64,000 bases of DNA from Mycolicibacterium sp. CBMA 247 (GTDB taxonomy: Bacteria > Actinomycetota > Actinomycetes > Mycobacteriales > Mycobacteriaceae): positions 1 to 64,000 of the forward strand of contig NZ_VTGX01000004.1 in NCBI RefSeq assembly GCF_009729095.1, given 5' to 3'. Shown here piece after piece: positions 30,327 through 38,932 of this stretch; position 1 is the stretch's first letter; each line of letters begins with the position of its first letter. Made by a program: the position numbers and the translations under genes. The notes under the pieces were generated by a model. That model had not been told where the DNA came from, did no database searches, and saw nothing but the letters and a program-made list of their open reading frames with translations.

Positions 30327-30352
30327 ACTCTATAGAATATTTTCCATAGAGT
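30327..30352. promoter_or_regulatory. Palindromic operator in front of the acyl-CoA dehydrogenase gene
   Basis: Arms ACTCTAT and ATAGAGT (30327-30333, 30346-30352) flank a nearly palindromic centre AGAATATTTTCC; with the GAA/TTC pair included, the arms reach 11 nt with one mismatch. It lies 19 bp before the start codon, over the -10 region (TAGAAT). The GntR gene of the same operon is the likely regulator. Confidence 0.7.
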
Positions 30353-30370
30353 CTCAGGAGGGAAGCTGCC

Positions 30371-31528
30371 GTGATCACCCTGTCCGCCGAAGAGCAGGCC
30401 ATCGTCGAAACCGTCCGCGAGTTCGTGGACAAGCAGGTGCGGCCCGTGGTCCGCGAGCTTGAACATGCCGACACCTATCCCGAAGAACTCATCGAGGCGA
30501 TGAAGGAGATGGGCATCTTCGGCCTCGCGATCCCGGAACCGTATGGCTTCGCAGCGGTTTCGATGCCCTGCTATGCCCAGGTCACCGAGGAGCTCGCCCG
30601 CGGCTGGATGAGCCTGGCCGGCGCGATGGGCGGGCACACCGTGGTGTCCAAGCTGCTGCTGCAGTTCGGCACCGAGGAGCAGAAGCAGAAGTACCTGCCC
30701 CGGATGGCCACCGGTGAGCTGCGTGCAACGATGGCGCTCACGGAACCCGGCGGCGGCTCCGACCTGCAGGCCATGCGCACCGTCGCGGCCAAGGACGACT
30801 CCGGTTATGTGATCAACGGGTCGAAGACCTGGATCAGCAATGCCCGCAAAGCCGGCCTCGTCGCGCTGCTGTGCAAGACCGATCCCGCCGCCTCCCCCGC
30901 GCACAAGGGTGTGTCAATTCTGTTGGTGGAGAAGGTTCCCGGCTTCACGGTGTCCAAGGATCTGCCGAAACTCGGATACAAGGGTGTCGAGAGCTGCGAG
31001 ATCAATTTTGTGGACTGCCGCGTGGATTCGGATGCGGTGCTGGGCGGCGTCGAAGGACGCGGCTTCGCCCAGATGATGAAGGGACTCGAGGTCGGGCGGA
31101 TCCAGGTCGCCGCCAGGGCGACCGGCGTGGCCCGTGCCGCCTTCGATGACGCGCTGCAGTACGCCCAAGACCGGGAGAGCTTCGGCGTGCCGATCTGGAA
31201 GCACCAGTCCGTCGGCAACATGCTGGCCGACATGGGCACCAAGCTGTACGCCGCCCGCAGCCTCCTGCTCGACGCGGCCGAGCGGATCGACGTCGGCGGT
31301 CGCTGCGATATGGAGGCGGGGATGGCCAAGCTGTTCGCCTCGGAGACCGCGATGGAGATCGCACTCAACGCGGTCCGCATCCACGGCGGCTACGGATACT
31401 CCACCGAGTACGACGTCGAACGCTACTTCCGCGATGCGCCGCTGATGATCGTCGGCGAGGGCACCAACGAAATCCAGCGGGGCGTGATCGCCAAGCAGCT
31501 GGTCAAGCGCGGCGGACTCGACATCTGA
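30371..31528 (+). CDS. Acyl-CoA dehydrogenase
   Basis: The 385-residue flavoprotein oxidises an acyl-CoA to the 2-enoyl form. Family segments are MALTEPGGGSDLQAM, GSKTWISNA, RIQVAARATG, and HGGYGYSTEYDVERYFRDA with the C-terminal EGTNEIQR region. The GTG start has a strong AGGAGG site. The substrate cannot be told. It is followed 12 bp later by a GntR regulator, and a palindromic operator lies in its promoter, so it is likely autoregulated by that protein. Confidence 0.92.
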   Translation: MITLSAEEQAIVETVREFVDKQVRPVVRELEHADTYPEELIEAMKEMGIFGLAIPEPYGFAAVSMPCYAQVTEELARGWMSLAGAMGGHTVVSKLLLQFGTEEQKQKYLPRMATGELRATMALTEPGGGSDLQAMRTVAAKDDSGYVINGSKTWISNARKAGLVALLCKTDPAASPAHKGVSILLVEKVPGFTVSKDLPKLGYKGVESCEINFVDCRVDSDAVLGGVEGRGFAQMMKGLEVGRIQVAARATGVARAAFDDALQYAQDRESFGVPIWKHQSVGNMLADMGTKLYAARSLLLDAAERIDVGGRCDMEAGMAKLFASETAMEIALNAVRIHGGYGYSTEYDVERYFRDAPLMIVGEGTNEIQRGVIAKQLVKRGGLDI

Positions 31529-31540
31529 GACCTGCCGGAT

Positions 31541-32212
31541 ATGAATGGGAACTCGAAAAGACGCCCGCCGATGCGGTTGTCCGATGTCGCCTCGGCCCAT
31601 GTTCGCGAGCTCATCGTGTCGGGGCAGTTGCACTCCGGGGAGTTCATACGGCCGGAGACGGTGGCCGAGGAACTCGGGATCAGCGCCACACCGGCACGGG
31701 AGGGCCTGCTGCAGCTTCAGACCGAGGGCTTTCTCTCTGTAGAGCCTCGGCGCGGCTTCATGGTGACCGCGCTGTCGAGCGAGGACATCCGCGACATCTA
31801 CGACGCTCAGGCCCTGTTGGGCGGTGAGCTCACCGCGCGTGCCGCCACGGTGATCACGCCCACGACAGTCGAAGAACTCGAACGGATCCAGGATGCGCTC
31901 GAACGTGCCACTGCCGCCAACGATTTCGACGAGGAGGAACGCCTCAACCATGAGTTCCACGCACTGATCTACCGACTCAGCGGATCGCGAAAGATTCGCT
32001 GGCTCATCAAGACCACGCTGGCGTACGCACCACGCAAGTTTTTTGCCGCGGTGGAGGGTTGGCCCGAGGCCTCAGCGCAGGATCACCGCGCCATCATCGA
32101 GCACCTGCGGGCCAACGATCCCGACAAGGCCCGTGCCGCAATGGCCGGGCATGTCCGGAATGCCGGTGCACTGCTTGCCGAACACCTGGCACAGGACGAC
32201 AACACCGTCTGA
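31541..32212 (+). CDS. GntR-family transcriptional regulator (FadR/FCD type)
   Basis: The 223-residue protein has the GntR winged helix (VRELIVSGQLHSGEFIRPETVAEELGISATPAREGLLQLQTEGFLSVEPRRGFMVT) and an FCD ligand domain with conserved Asp and His residues. It lies 12 bp after the acyl-CoA dehydrogenase and probably represses the operon through the palindrome at 30327-30352. A second ATG at 31571 is possible. Confidence 0.92.
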   Translation: MNGNSKRRPPMRLSDVASAHVRELIVSGQLHSGEFIRPETVAEELGISATPAREGLLQLQTEGFLSVEPRRGFMVTALSSEDIRDIYDAQALLGGELTARAATVITPTTVEELERIQDALERATAANDFDEEERLNHEFHALIYRLSGSRKIRWLIKTTLAYAPRKFFAAVEGWPEASAQDHRAIIEHLRANDPDKARAAMAGHVRNAGALLAEHLAQDDNTV

Positions 32213-32251
32213 TCGACGGTCGGCGCTATCGCTGAGGCCACGGCTGATCTG

Positions 32252-32620
32252 TCACTTGATCGGTTCGTCGTCTACCGTGATGTCGAATTTCACGTGAGTA
32301 CCAGTTACCGACTTGGTCCTGACGGTAATGCCATAGCTGACACCGTCGGCTCCTGTCGCCACGCACCTCTGGGTGGCGCCCACCGTGCCCTTTAACAGGC
32401 CATCGCAGGTGACCGACTTGAGCTCAACGCCAGCCTTGGCCGACAGGTCTTCCTTGATGGACTTCTCAAGCCCAGCCCGAGGGACATGCGGAACGTCGGG
32501 GGCAATTTCGGCCGGAGCACCCACCCTACCGCCGACACTGACGGTGCATCCCGCCATCAGGAGCCCTACCAAGGCAGACATGGCCGCGCGTCGCACATGA
32601 GAGTTTCTGTGCAAGTACAT
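32252..32620 (-). CDS. DUF4333-domain lipoprotein
   Basis: The 122-residue protein has a signal peptide with a lipobox LMAGC (Cys25 or so), so it should be lipidated and anchored outside the membrane. The mature part ends with the DUF4333 pattern LKSVTCDGLLKG, RCVATGADG, SVTGTHVKFDITV. DUF4333 proteins are common actinobacterial secreted or lipoproteins of unknown function. It is convergent with the GntR gene. Confidence 0.85.
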   Translation of the reverse strand: MYLHRNSHVRRAAMSALVGLLMAGCTVSVGGRVGAPAEIAPDVPHVPRAGLEKSIKEDLSAKAGVELKSVTCDGLLKGTVGATQRCVATGADGVSYGITVRTKSVTGTHVKFDITVDDEPIK

Positions 32621-33009
32621 GATTCACCGACTCCGGTTTGACAGGAACGTATCAGTGGCGATGACATCGGCAGTGCCCTACCCCACCCGCCGCTGTGGTG
32701 AACCTTATCGCTGGGTGGACTCACCAATGACTGGGGTTTGGCAACGATCTCGCGATAGTTTCGCCGACTCCTCGCCGAACTCCCATCGACGAGGAGCCCA
32801 AAGAAGGTGCAATCGCAAAGATCCTGGTCGTAGATTTCACGACCGCAATGTCACGCACCCCGGCCGCGCTCCCAAAACATCGTGAATCTGCCCCAATGAA
32901 ACATCTTCAGCAAACTGTGCGCAAGGTATACAGTGGCTCCAACGCCGCCGAAAGACAAGTGGAGCCGCGGTGGTGACAAGGGGGAGTAAGCCTCCAAACA
33001 CCGCCTCAC
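32621..33009. other. Intergenic region without a convincing gene
   Basis: About 390 bp hold short open frames on both strands with no family resemblance or ribosome-binding sites. A 7-bp inverted repeat (GGCTCCA at 32935-32941 with TGGAGCC at 32960-32966) is the only structure seen before the strong hairpin that follows. Confidence 0.5.
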
Positions 33010-33046
33010 ATCAGTGGTGACCCGTTTACAGCGGGTCACCACTGAT
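33010..33046. terminator. Strong 15-bp hairpin downstream of the LLM oxidoreductase gene
   Basis: A perfect 15-bp stem (ATCAGTGGTGACCCG with CGGGTCACCACTGAT) closes a 7-nt loop TTTACAG. It lies 69 bp after the stop of the minus-strand LLM gene. There is no U-tract, so it may be a tailless mycobacterial terminator or a protein-binding site. Confidence 0.65.
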
Positions 33047-33114
33047 CTGTTTGGTGCCGGCGACGCACTATCCCGGCTGACCAGCCGTCTCCCCACCCCG
33101 AGTGCCAGAACGTC

Positions 33115-34008
33115 TCAGGCGAAGATCTTCGCCACCTCCGCCACCCTGCGCAGCTGGTCGATGTCTGAGCTGGTCGGGATGAGGTGTATCTCGTCGGTGC
33201 CGATGTCCTCGAACTTGCCGAGCACCTCGACCAGTTGCTCTTCGGTACCGGCCCAGCCGGTCATGGGAGCCATCGCGTCGACGTATTCGGCCGGAATCCA
33301 GTTCATGTACCGGCGCAGGTGGCGGTGCACCTGGGCGCGGGCTTCTTCGGGTTTTCCGAGCGCGAACCAGAACGATGTGGCCAGGTGTGGCTTGGGTTTA
33401 CCGGCCTCGGCCCAGGCGGTCCGGGCGATATCGAACAATTCGGCTTGGCGGCCCAGGTCCAGATCGAGTGTCGTGCCGGCCACACCGTCCGCCCACACCG
33501 CCGCATCGCGCACGGTCTTTGGCCCGATGGTGCCGATGTGCAGGGGTGGCCCGCCGGCTTGAACCGGTGCCGGGCCGACCGGAAGCACCGATTCGGTGAT
33601 CTTCTCCCCTGCCCACACCCGCTTCATCACCGCGACGCGCTCGGCCATTCCCCGGCGGGTCTGGGAGGCCGGGTCGGCACCGACCGCGTGATAGTCCTCG
33701 TGGCGGCCGCCGACACCGATGCCCACGGTCAGCCGCCCATCGCTGAGCAGATCACCGGTGGCCAGGCCTTTGGCCAGCATCACGGGGTCGTGCAACTGCG
33801 GCACCACCACGGTGGTCACCAGCCGGACCCGGTCGGTCCATGCCGCCAGCGCCCCCAGCAGGGTCAGGCTGTCGGGATTGTCGAAGGCGATGCGCTCACC
33901 CCAGCACAGCGACGAGAACGGACCCCCATCGATGACGTGGGCCCAGGACCGCAGCGTCGTCGCATCCAATTGAGGTTCCATGACCGGCATCGTCATCCCC
34001 ACGCGCAC
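33115..34008 (-). CDS. LLM-class F420- or flavin-dependent oxidoreductase
   Basis: The 297-residue protein has the luciferase-like monooxygenase TIM-barrel fold: MRVGMTMPVMEP, WTDRVRLVTTVVVPQLHDPVMLAKGLAT, and GDLLSDGRLTVGIGVGGRHEDYHAVG. In mycobacteria most of these use coenzyme F420; the substrate is unknown. It is divergent from a small VOC gene 38 bp away. Confidence 0.9.
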   Translation of the reverse strand: MRVGMTMPVMEPQLDATTLRSWAHVIDGGPFSSLCWGERIAFDNPDSLTLLGALAAWTDRVRLVTTVVVPQLHDPVMLAKGLATGDLLSDGRLTVGIGVGGRHEDYHAVGADPASQTRRGMAERVAVMKRVWAGEKITESVLPVGPAPVQAGGPPLHIGTIGPKTVRDAAVWADGVAGTTLDLDLGRQAELFDIARTAWAEAGKPKPHLATSFWFALGKPEEARAQVHRHLRRYMNWIPAEYVDAMAPMTGWAGTEEQLVEVLGKFEDIGTDEIHLIPTSSDIDQLRRVAEVAKIFA

Positions 34009-34046
34009 GCAGGGATTCTGTCACGTCTGGGTGGCAGGATGAGCCC

Positions 34047-34460
34047 ATGCCCATCACCACGTCCTCGATCGCACATGTGCGGCTCACGGTCACCGATATC
34101 GAACGGTCGCGGCAGTTCTACGAAAGCGTCTTCGGCTGGCCGGTTCTCATCGAGCTGCCGCAGGATGCCGGGGCGGCCACCCGCGCCCGTCTGGGTTTCC
34201 TGTTCGGCGGGGTCATCTACGACGCCGGGACAACCTTGATCGGACTGCGCCCCGTCGGCCGCGACGCCTTCGACGAAAACCGAACAGGGCTGGACCACTT
34301 GGCCTTCCGGCTCAGGAACCTCGAGGAGCTGAACGACGCCGCACGGCACCTCGACGACCTGGATATCGCACACGAACCCGTCAAAGACATCGGCCCGTCC
34401 TACATCCTGGAGTTTCGTGACCCGGACAACATCGCGTTGGAGCTCACCGCGCCGAAGTAG
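34047..34460 (+). CDS. VOC-fold (glyoxalase/extradiol dioxygenase) protein
   Basis: The 137-residue protein has the paired betaalphabetabetabeta units of the vicinal oxygen chelate family (HVRLTVTDIERSRQFYESVFGWPV; GLDHLAFRL; ILEFRDPDNIALEL). The metal ligands would be His near residue 10 and 77 or so and Glu near the end. No substrate is suggested by the context. Confidence 0.88.
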   Translation: MPITTSSIAHVRLTVTDIERSRQFYESVFGWPVLIELPQDAGAATRARLGFLFGGVIYDAGTTLIGLRPVGRDAFDENRTGLDHLAFRLRNLEELNDAARHLDDLDIAHEPVKDIGPSYILEFRDPDNIALELTAPK

Positions 34461-34463
34461 GTT

Positions 34464-34889
34464 TCACCGCCGCAGGCCGGCGACCCGGAGCAACTCGGGG
34501 CGTCGGAGCACCAGTCCGATCCACATCAGCACACCGAGGTAGACCGCGAACAGGGTGTGGCTGAACAGCGGTGCTTCGATGCGCATGTTCGCGGTGACCG
34601 CGCCGCCGAGGTAGGCCGTGATGCCCACCGCGCCGAGCACCGCCGTGCGCGGTACGAGGTAGACGACCACGCACGCCGCCAGGACGATCCCCATCACCAG
34701 GGCTTGTCCGCTGGGAAAACCGAGGGCGGCAGTTCCGTCCTTGACCTGCTGCGGAAGGGTGAACTTACCGAACACATCGAATGCGAGAAAGGCGCCGACG
34801 AGCCCGCTGATCCCTATTCCGATCTTGTGGCTCAGCGACTTGCCGTCACGGCCTTGAGCACCGGTGTCGGGTGTGGACAGGACTGCCAT
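34464..34889 (-). CDS. DoxX-like membrane protein
   Basis: The 141-residue protein has four hydrophobic segments (about residues 25-45, 60-82, 86-105, 108-127), with SGLVGAFLAFDVFGK and LGGAVTANMR as in DoxX-like membrane proteins. Its function is not known. An AGGAG site precedes the ATG. It is convergent with the VOC gene (3-bp gap) and divergent from the sensor kinase. Confidence 0.78.
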   Translation of the reverse strand: MAVLSTPDTGAQGRDGKSLSHKIGIGISGLVGAFLAFDVFGKFTLPQQVKDGTAALGFPSGQALVMGIVLAACVVVYLVPRTAVLGAVGITAYLGGAVTANMRIEAPLFSHTLFAVYLGVLMWIGLVLRRPELLRVAGLRR

Positions 34890-35041
34890 GGGTTGCTCCT
34901 AGGGCTGTCGAGAGGGTGACAGCGGGTAGACCGGTCCGCCGGGTGAAACTCATCGCCGGAGGGTGGGGGGTGGTTATCCCCCACCGGGATCTCGGGAAAA
35001 CGCTGTGTCGCCGCGCCCGACAACTTCGTAGGTTTACGGGC

Positions 35042-36361
35042 ATGGTCGCAATCAGCGAAACCGGACCACCGGCCCTTCACGCATCTCCCCAGCCGGCTTC
35101 TGAGTCCGTGACGAAATCACACACCATCGGCGTCGTGCCGACCGCGTCGATGATCACCGGTGCCGCCTTGTCATTGGTGTGGTTCTGGATTCCGTGGTCC
35201 ATCATGATCATCGGAGTCTCCTCGATTCCGTCCGTAATCGGATTCCTGCTCGCCGGCGTGGTGTTCATCTACCTGATGCGCGGCGTCGAACGGGTCGAGC
35301 GGACCCGCAGTGAAGCGGTATTCGGTCTCGGCATCGGCATCCCGCCGCGCCGACTGTCGGCCCACACCGGGTTTCAGGGCTGGGCGCATCAACTGTGGCT
35401 GGACGTCAGCGGTGCCCGGTTCTGGAAAGGCTTCTGCCACCACTATCTGCGGATGATCTACGACATGGTGGCCACCGGCATCGCGTTCGCGTTACTGGTG
35501 TTCGCATTCGTGGGGCCGGCCGCGGCCGTCGCCATCCGCCAGAGCGACGACGATGCCGGCCTGAAATTCCTCTCACCACCGATAGCCTGGCTGCTTGCGA
35601 TCATCGCCGTCGTCGCCGCAATAGCCATATTGATCCTCGCCCCGGCAGTGGACGCCGTGATCGACCGATGGCTCTTGTCGCCCTCGCCCACCGCCGCACT
35701 GCAGTACCAGGTGAGCGCGCTGGCCGACGCCCGGCAGGGCGCGGTGTCGTCAGCGCAGACCGAACGTCACCGCATAGAGCGGGATCTGCACGACAGCGTC
35801 CAGCCCCGGCTGGTTTCCCTCGCGATGACAATCGGGCTGGCACAGACCAAACTGGATTCGGATCCGCCCGCCGCCAAGACGCTGATCGCCGAGGCCCACG
35901 ACGACGCCAAGAGCGCACTGGTCGAACTGCGCAATGTGGTGCGCGGCATCGCCCCGACGATCCTGGCCGATCGCGGTCTGGACGCCGCGCTGTCATCGGT
36001 GGTGCAACGTGCCGAGACATCCGGAGTACCAACCACATTGCACATCGAGCTGCCCCGCAGGCTCCCGGATGAAGTGGAATCGGTCGCGTACTTTGTGGTC
36101 GCCGAGGCTCTGACCAACATCGCCAAACACGCCAACGCCTCCCAGGCCGTGGTCACCGTCCGGTTGGATGACACCGCCAACATGCTGCACGTCTCGGTGT
36201 TCGACGACGGTCAGGGCGGCGCTGTCATCAACGCCGACGAGAACGCCACCGGTCTGCGCGGACTGGAGGAACGGGTGCGTGCCGCCGGCGGATCCTTCGG
36301 GGTGTCCAGCCCCGCCACGGGCCCGACGATGGTCACGGCGGTGCTGCCATGCGGGTCATAA
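35042..36361 (+). CDS. NarL-type sensor histidine kinase
   Basis: The 439-residue protein has a membrane part of four helices (two near residues 35-80, two near 145-200) and a HisKA_3 dimerisation domain with the phosphoacceptor His250 in ERDLHDSVQPRL. The ATPase domain follows (EALTNIAKHANAS; DDGQGG; GLRGLEERV). The short extracellular loops suggest membrane-embedded sensing. It overlaps the response-regulator gene by 13 bp. The start at 35042 was taken because the upstream in-frame extension is atypical. Confidence 0.92.
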   Translation: MVAISETGPPALHASPQPASESVTKSHTIGVVPTASMITGAALSLVWFWIPWSIMIIGVSSIPSVIGFLLAGVVFIYLMRGVERVERTRSEAVFGLGIGIPPRRLSAHTGFQGWAHQLWLDVSGARFWKGFCHHYLRMIYDMVATGIAFALLVFAFVGPAAAVAIRQSDDDAGLKFLSPPIAWLLAIIAVVAAIAILILAPAVDAVIDRWLLSPSPTAALQYQVSALADARQGAVSSAQTERHRIERDLHDSVQPRLVSLAMTIGLAQTKLDSDPPAAKTLIAEAHDDAKSALVELRNVVRGIAPTILADRGLDAALSSVVQRAETSGVPTTLHIELPRRLPDEVESVAYFVVAEALTNIAKHANASQAVVTVRLDDTANMLHVSVFDDGQGGAVINADENATGLRGLEERVRAAGGSFGVSSPATGPTMVTAVLPCGS

Positions 36362-36993
36362 TCGCCGAGGACTCGGCACTGCTTCGGGCCGGTATCGAGC
36401 GGATCCTGGCCGATGCCGGACACGAGGTGGTGGCCGGGGTCCCCGACGCCACCAACTTGCTGCGCCTGGTCAACGAGCATCGCCCCGACCTGGCCATCCT
36501 CGATGTCCGGATGCCACCGACGTTCACCGACGAGGGCATCCGGGCCGCGGCGCTGTTGCGCAGCCAGAACCCCGAATCCCCGGTCCTGGTGCTATCCCAC
36601 TACGTCGAAGAGCGGTATGCGGCCGAATTGATCGCTTCCGACACAAGAGGATTCGGCTATCTGCTGAAGGACCGGGTGGCCGATGTGCCTGCGTTCCTCG
36701 ACGCCGTCGACATGGTGGGCGGCGGTGGCACGGTGCTCGATCCCGAGGTGGTGTCACAGATCTTGGTACGTTCCGCCCGACGCAGTGCCCTGGATCAGCT
36801 GACCCCACGCGAACGCGACGTCCTGCAGTTGATGGCCGAGGGCAGGACGAACTCGGCGATCGCCACCGCATTACACATTTCTGTCGGTTCGGCCGAGAAA
36901 CACATCGCCTCGATCTTCACGAAGTTCGACCTCGCTCCTGACGAGAGCGAGAACCGTCGCGTGCTGGCGGTGCTGCGCTACCTCGAGACCTAG
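36349..36993 (+). CDS. NarL/LuxR-type response regulator
   Basis: The 214-residue protein has a receiver domain with the phospho-acceptor Asp52 (LAILDVRMPP) and a C-terminal LuxR helix-turn-helix (LTPRERDVLQLMAEGRTNSAIATALHISVGSAEKHIASIF). It is the partner of the kinase with which it overlaps. The next gene, a membrane-anchored DUF4097 protein, begins 33 bp later and is a likely target or accessory component. Confidence 0.94.
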   Translation: MRVIIAEDSALLRAGIERILADAGHEVVAGVPDATNLLRLVNEHRPDLAILDVRMPPTFTDEGIRAAALLRSQNPESPVLVLSHYVEERYAAELIASDTRGFGYLLKDRVADVPAFLDAVDMVGGGGTVLDPEVVSQILVRSARRSALDQLTPRERDVLQLMAEGRTNSAIATALHISVGSAEKHIASIFTKFDLAPDESENRRVLAVLRYLET

Positions 36994-37025
36994 ACCGAAC
37001 ACCCTTACCGGGAAGGACTTTCATC

Positions 37026-37910
37026 GTGACAACCATTGCTCCTCCGCCGCCGGCCAGCCCGGCGCCCCAGTTGAGCTCCGGTGGGCGTACCGCGTTCCGC
37101 CTGGCGCTGATCGCCGCGGCGGCGCTGCTGGTCGCCGGCACAGTGGCAGCGCTCGGCGCGACGGCCTGGGGTGTGAGCACCGTCCGGGTCGTCACCGACC
37201 ACCAGGCGCTGCCGCCGACGATGCGATCACTGGTGATCGACACGGCGCACATCCCCATCGCTATCCGCATCACCGCCGATCGCGAAACCCGGGAAGCCGG
37301 CGCCGATCTGCGCCTGGTGAACACCACCCACAGCGGCGAGCACCGACTGCAGATGACCGCCGACGGCGATGAGACCCGGATCGTCATCGCGGGCAATCCC
37401 TCACCCATGCTCGAATGGGCCCGCGGCGGGGAGATCACGATCGCGGTTCCGCCTGAGCAGGCCCGGCGGCTGACGGTGCGCACCCAGCAGGAGATAGGCA
37501 CCGTGATCGCACAGGCGGACCTGGACCAGCTGATCGCCCGCACCACGGATGGGCCGATCATCCTGCGCGGCGCTGCCCGCCGGATCGAGGCCCACACCGT
37601 CACGGGCGACATCGTCTCGCACGACCCCATCGCGGTCACCGAACAGTTCAGCGCCACCACGTCCGACGGTGACATCACCGTCGACTTCCGCGACGCCGCG
37701 CCCCGAAGGGTCGATGCGGTGAGCCGCCACGGCGATGTGGTGATCGGACTGCCCGAGCGCGGACCGTATCTGGTTCATGCCCAGTCCGGGTCCTCGACAC
37801 AGGTACGGGTGCCCGAGACGACCGACGCCGACTCCGCGACCGCCGAGGTCACCGTGCGCTCCGACGACGGCGACGTCGTCGTGGAGGGTGTTGGTCTCGG
37901 ACGGCGTTAA
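37026..37910 (+). CDS. DUF4097-like beta-strand repeat protein, membrane-anchored
   Basis: The 294-residue protein has one N-terminal membrane segment (about residues 25-50) and then a beta-rich ectodomain, with repeated motifs such as TTDGPIILRGAARRIEAHTVTGDIVSHD, TSDGDITVDF and SRHGDVVIGLPERG, as in DUF4097 proteins. The role is unknown, but homologues accompany envelope-stress two-component systems. It follows the response regulator in the same direction. Its stop overlaps the convergent nitronate monooxygenase gene by 4 bp. Confidence 0.82.
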   Translation: MTTIAPPPPASPAPQLSSGGRTAFRLALIAAAALLVAGTVAALGATAWGVSTVRVVTDHQALPPTMRSLVIDTAHIPIAIRITADRETREAGADLRLVNTTHSGEHRLQMTADGDETRIVIAGNPSPMLEWARGGEITIAVPPEQARRLTVRTQQEIGTVIAQADLDQLIARTTDGPIILRGAARRIEAHTVTGDIVSHDPIAVTEQFSATTSDGDITVDFRDAAPRRVDAVSRHGDVVIGLPERGPYLVHAQSGSSTQVRVPETTDADSATAEVTVRSDDGDVVVEGVGLGRR

Positions 37911-38932
37911 CGGCTGGTGGTCAAGCCGTCGATGATCTCGGCGACCGAACCGGTCCGGACCCCGCGCCACCCGGTGCCCGCCCACACGTTGGTGGCCTGC
38001 GGATCTCCCGCCGCCACCGAGGCCTTGCGCACCGGGCTGGTCAGGTAGTGGATCTCGGGATAGCCGAGCGGGGCCTGCGCATCGTGCTCGACGATGAAGC
38101 GGTTGCGCAGCCCGCGAGCATAGCGACCGGAAAAGGCCCGGGTGACAACGGTTTCGGTGAACTCGGGACTCTGCAGCGCGGCACGGTGCACCGGGCTGCT
38201 GCCGGCTTCGTCAGCCAGCAGGAAGGCGGTTCCGAGTTGAGCAGCCACCGCACCGGCGGCCAGGACGCCCGCAACGTGCGCGGCGCTCACCAACCCACCG
38301 GCCGCCGCGACGGGGACGTCCACCGCCGCAAGCACTTCGGCCAGCAGCTGGTCCAGCGGTTCCGTTGCGGGAGCCGCGGCCGGGTCGAACGTGCCCCGGT
38401 GCCCACCCGCTGCAGGCCCCTGCACGGCGAGCGCGTCGACCCCGCGGCTCACCGCCAGCCGGGCCTCGTCCAGCGTCGTCACCGTGCCGATAGTGGTGAT
38501 GCCCGCGCCGCGCAGCCGGGTCAACTCCGGCTCGCTCGGCAATCCGAAGGTGAACGAAACGACCTCGGGACGTAGATCGAGCACCACGTCGAGCTTCGCG
38601 GCCCACGCGTCGTCGTCGTACCGCGGGTCGCCCAGTGCCACGCCGTAGCGCTGCGCCTCACCGGCCAGCTCGGCCGCATAGGCCTGAATCTGTTCCGGAG
38701 TACCCGCACTGGGTTGGGGCGCAAAAAGATTCACCCCCAGCGGCTCGCCGGTCAGACCACGCGCGGTGGTGATCCGGTCGGCGAGCCCGTCGGCGGTCAG
38801 ATAACCGGCCGCGAGGAAGCCGAGGCCGCCGGCACTGCTGCCGGCCGCGGCCAACTCCGGGGTCGAGGGCCCACCGGCCATCGGCGCCACGATCACCGGA
38901 CGTCGCAGCCCGCGGATATCGAATGTGCCCAT
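37907..38932 (-). CDS. Nitronate monooxygenase
   Basis: The 341-residue flavoprotein has an FMN-binding TIM barrel: RRPVIVAPMAGGPSTPELAAAGSSAGGLGFLAAGYL, and VQGPAAGGHRGTFD with the conserved His. It oxidises alkyl nitronates such as those of nitropropane or propionate-3-nitronate. The ATG at 38932 was preferred over a longer reading that runs through the acetyltransferase gene; the two genes overlap by 1 bp (TGATG). Confidence 0.92.
   Translation of the reverse strand: MGTFDIRGLRRPVIVAPMAGGPSTPELAAAGSSAGGLGFLAAGYLTADGLADRITTARGLTGEPLGVNLFAPQPSAGTPEQIQAYAAELAGEAQRYGVALGDPRYDDDAWAAKLDVVLDLRPEVVSFTFGLPSEPELTRLRGAGITTIGTVTTLDEARLAVSRGVDALAVQGPAAGGHRGTFDPAAAPATEPLDQLLAEVLAAVDVPVAAAGGLVSAAHVAGVLAAGAVAAQLGTAFLLADEAGSSPVHRAALQSPEFTETVVTRAFSGRYARGLRNRFIVEHDAQAPLGYPEIHYLTSPVRKASVAAGDPQATNVWAGTGWRGVRTGSVAEIIDGLTTSR

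Noticed and set aside
32851..33096. Short frame in the gap before the LLM gene
   Set aside because: No ribosome-binding site or resemblance, and it runs through the strong hairpin at 33010-33046.
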